From Gadus chalcogrammus (taxonomy: Eukaryota > Chordata > Actinopteri > Gadiformes > Gadidae), in NCBI RefSeq assembly GCF_026213295.1, contig NC_079419.1, positions 7,834,911 through 7,898,910 of the forward strand: 64,000 nt of DNA. The letters are read 5' to 3'. Positions 63,736 through 64,000 of the stretch are shown piece after piece. The stretch's first letter is position 1. The number at the start of each line of letters is the position of its first letter. A program made the translations under genes and the position numbers. The notes under the pieces were generated by a model. That model saw only the letters and a program-made list of their open reading frames with translations. It did not search any database and had not been told where the DNA came from.

Positions 63736-64000
63736 CTACATGGTAAAACAAAGACGGAATTCATATTTTAATAATTAAGTATTAATATTAAATTAATAAA
63801 AACAGACCAAGCAAGAGAAACATCACACATGTAAGGGTTTCTTCACGTGAAATATTATTGAATCGTAATCACAATGGTCGATATGTGATTATTTTAGTAA
63901 GATTGTTTTATGATATCATTGTATTGATTGGGATAGGAAGTGGTCATCGATAAGGCAACGATTATCTCTTCTTAAACCTACAGATCAACTTATTAACTTG
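63736..64000. other. nadk 5' intron/upstream sequence
   Basis: A CATGTAG acceptor on the minus strand at 63736-63737 suggests that the first nadk coding exon is preceded by an untranslated exon beyond the window. Nothing else is recognisable. Confidence 0.4.

Overview
The window looks like a vertebrate nuclear chromosome segment from a ray-finned fish. Genes are split into short exons with GT-AG introns, and every recognisable protein is a vertebrate family. One of them, actinodin, is known only from fishes and was lost in tetrapods. Dinucleotide arrays (CA/TG, GA/CT) and poly-C/poly-G tracts are extremely dense, as reported for codfishes (Gadidae). A gadid source is an inference, not a demonstration. 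No CRISPR array, operon, prophage or other prokaryotic system is present.

Layout. (1) 0-3 kb: AT-rich DNA, one possible orphan mini-exon and a 37-bp hairpin-containing minisatellite. (2) 2.97-8.5 kb, minus strand: an actinodin gene, five coding exons, 536 codons predicted. (3) 14.7-16.1 kb minus and 20.0-21.5 kb plus: two diverged apolipoprotein D-like lipocalins arranged head to head. They share four coding exons and identical intron phases. (4) 21.7-31.3 kb: a gene-poor interval rich in microsatellites. It holds an unrecognised, possibly coding stretch at 23.0-23.7 kb (minus) and some enhancer-like sequence. (5) 31.4-35.1 kb plus: samd7, eight coding exons, 524 aa. (6) 35.4-47.7 kb plus: sec62, eight exons, 486 aa, with an NRF-1 palindrome at its promoter and an expanded acidic tail. 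(7) 49.0-63.7 kb minus: nadk (NAD kinase), eleven coding exons, 498 aa predicted, convergent with sec62. Its introns are crowded with DNA transposons: three hAT-type elements (one nested), a PIF/Harbinger-type element with a Myb-like remnant, fold-back MITEs, and a decayed copy of an unnamed family with VDFSEN and SDGP.TQY motifs.

All exon joins were checked by hand for reading-frame phase, and the predicted joins are mutually consistent. The genes do not form one pathway. Actinodin builds fin actinotrichia, the ApoD-like proteins carry small lipophilic ligands, Samd7 is a photoreceptor Polycomb-type silencer, Sec62 acts in ER translocation and ER-phagy, and NadK makes NADP. Points most worth a second look are: a hAT insertion whose target-site duplication forms most of the nadk exon 1 donor site; (TG)n arrays beside many 3' splice sites in unrelated genes; the samd7-sec62-nadk linkage; repeat-driven growth of Sec62; and the unassigned stretch at 23 kb.
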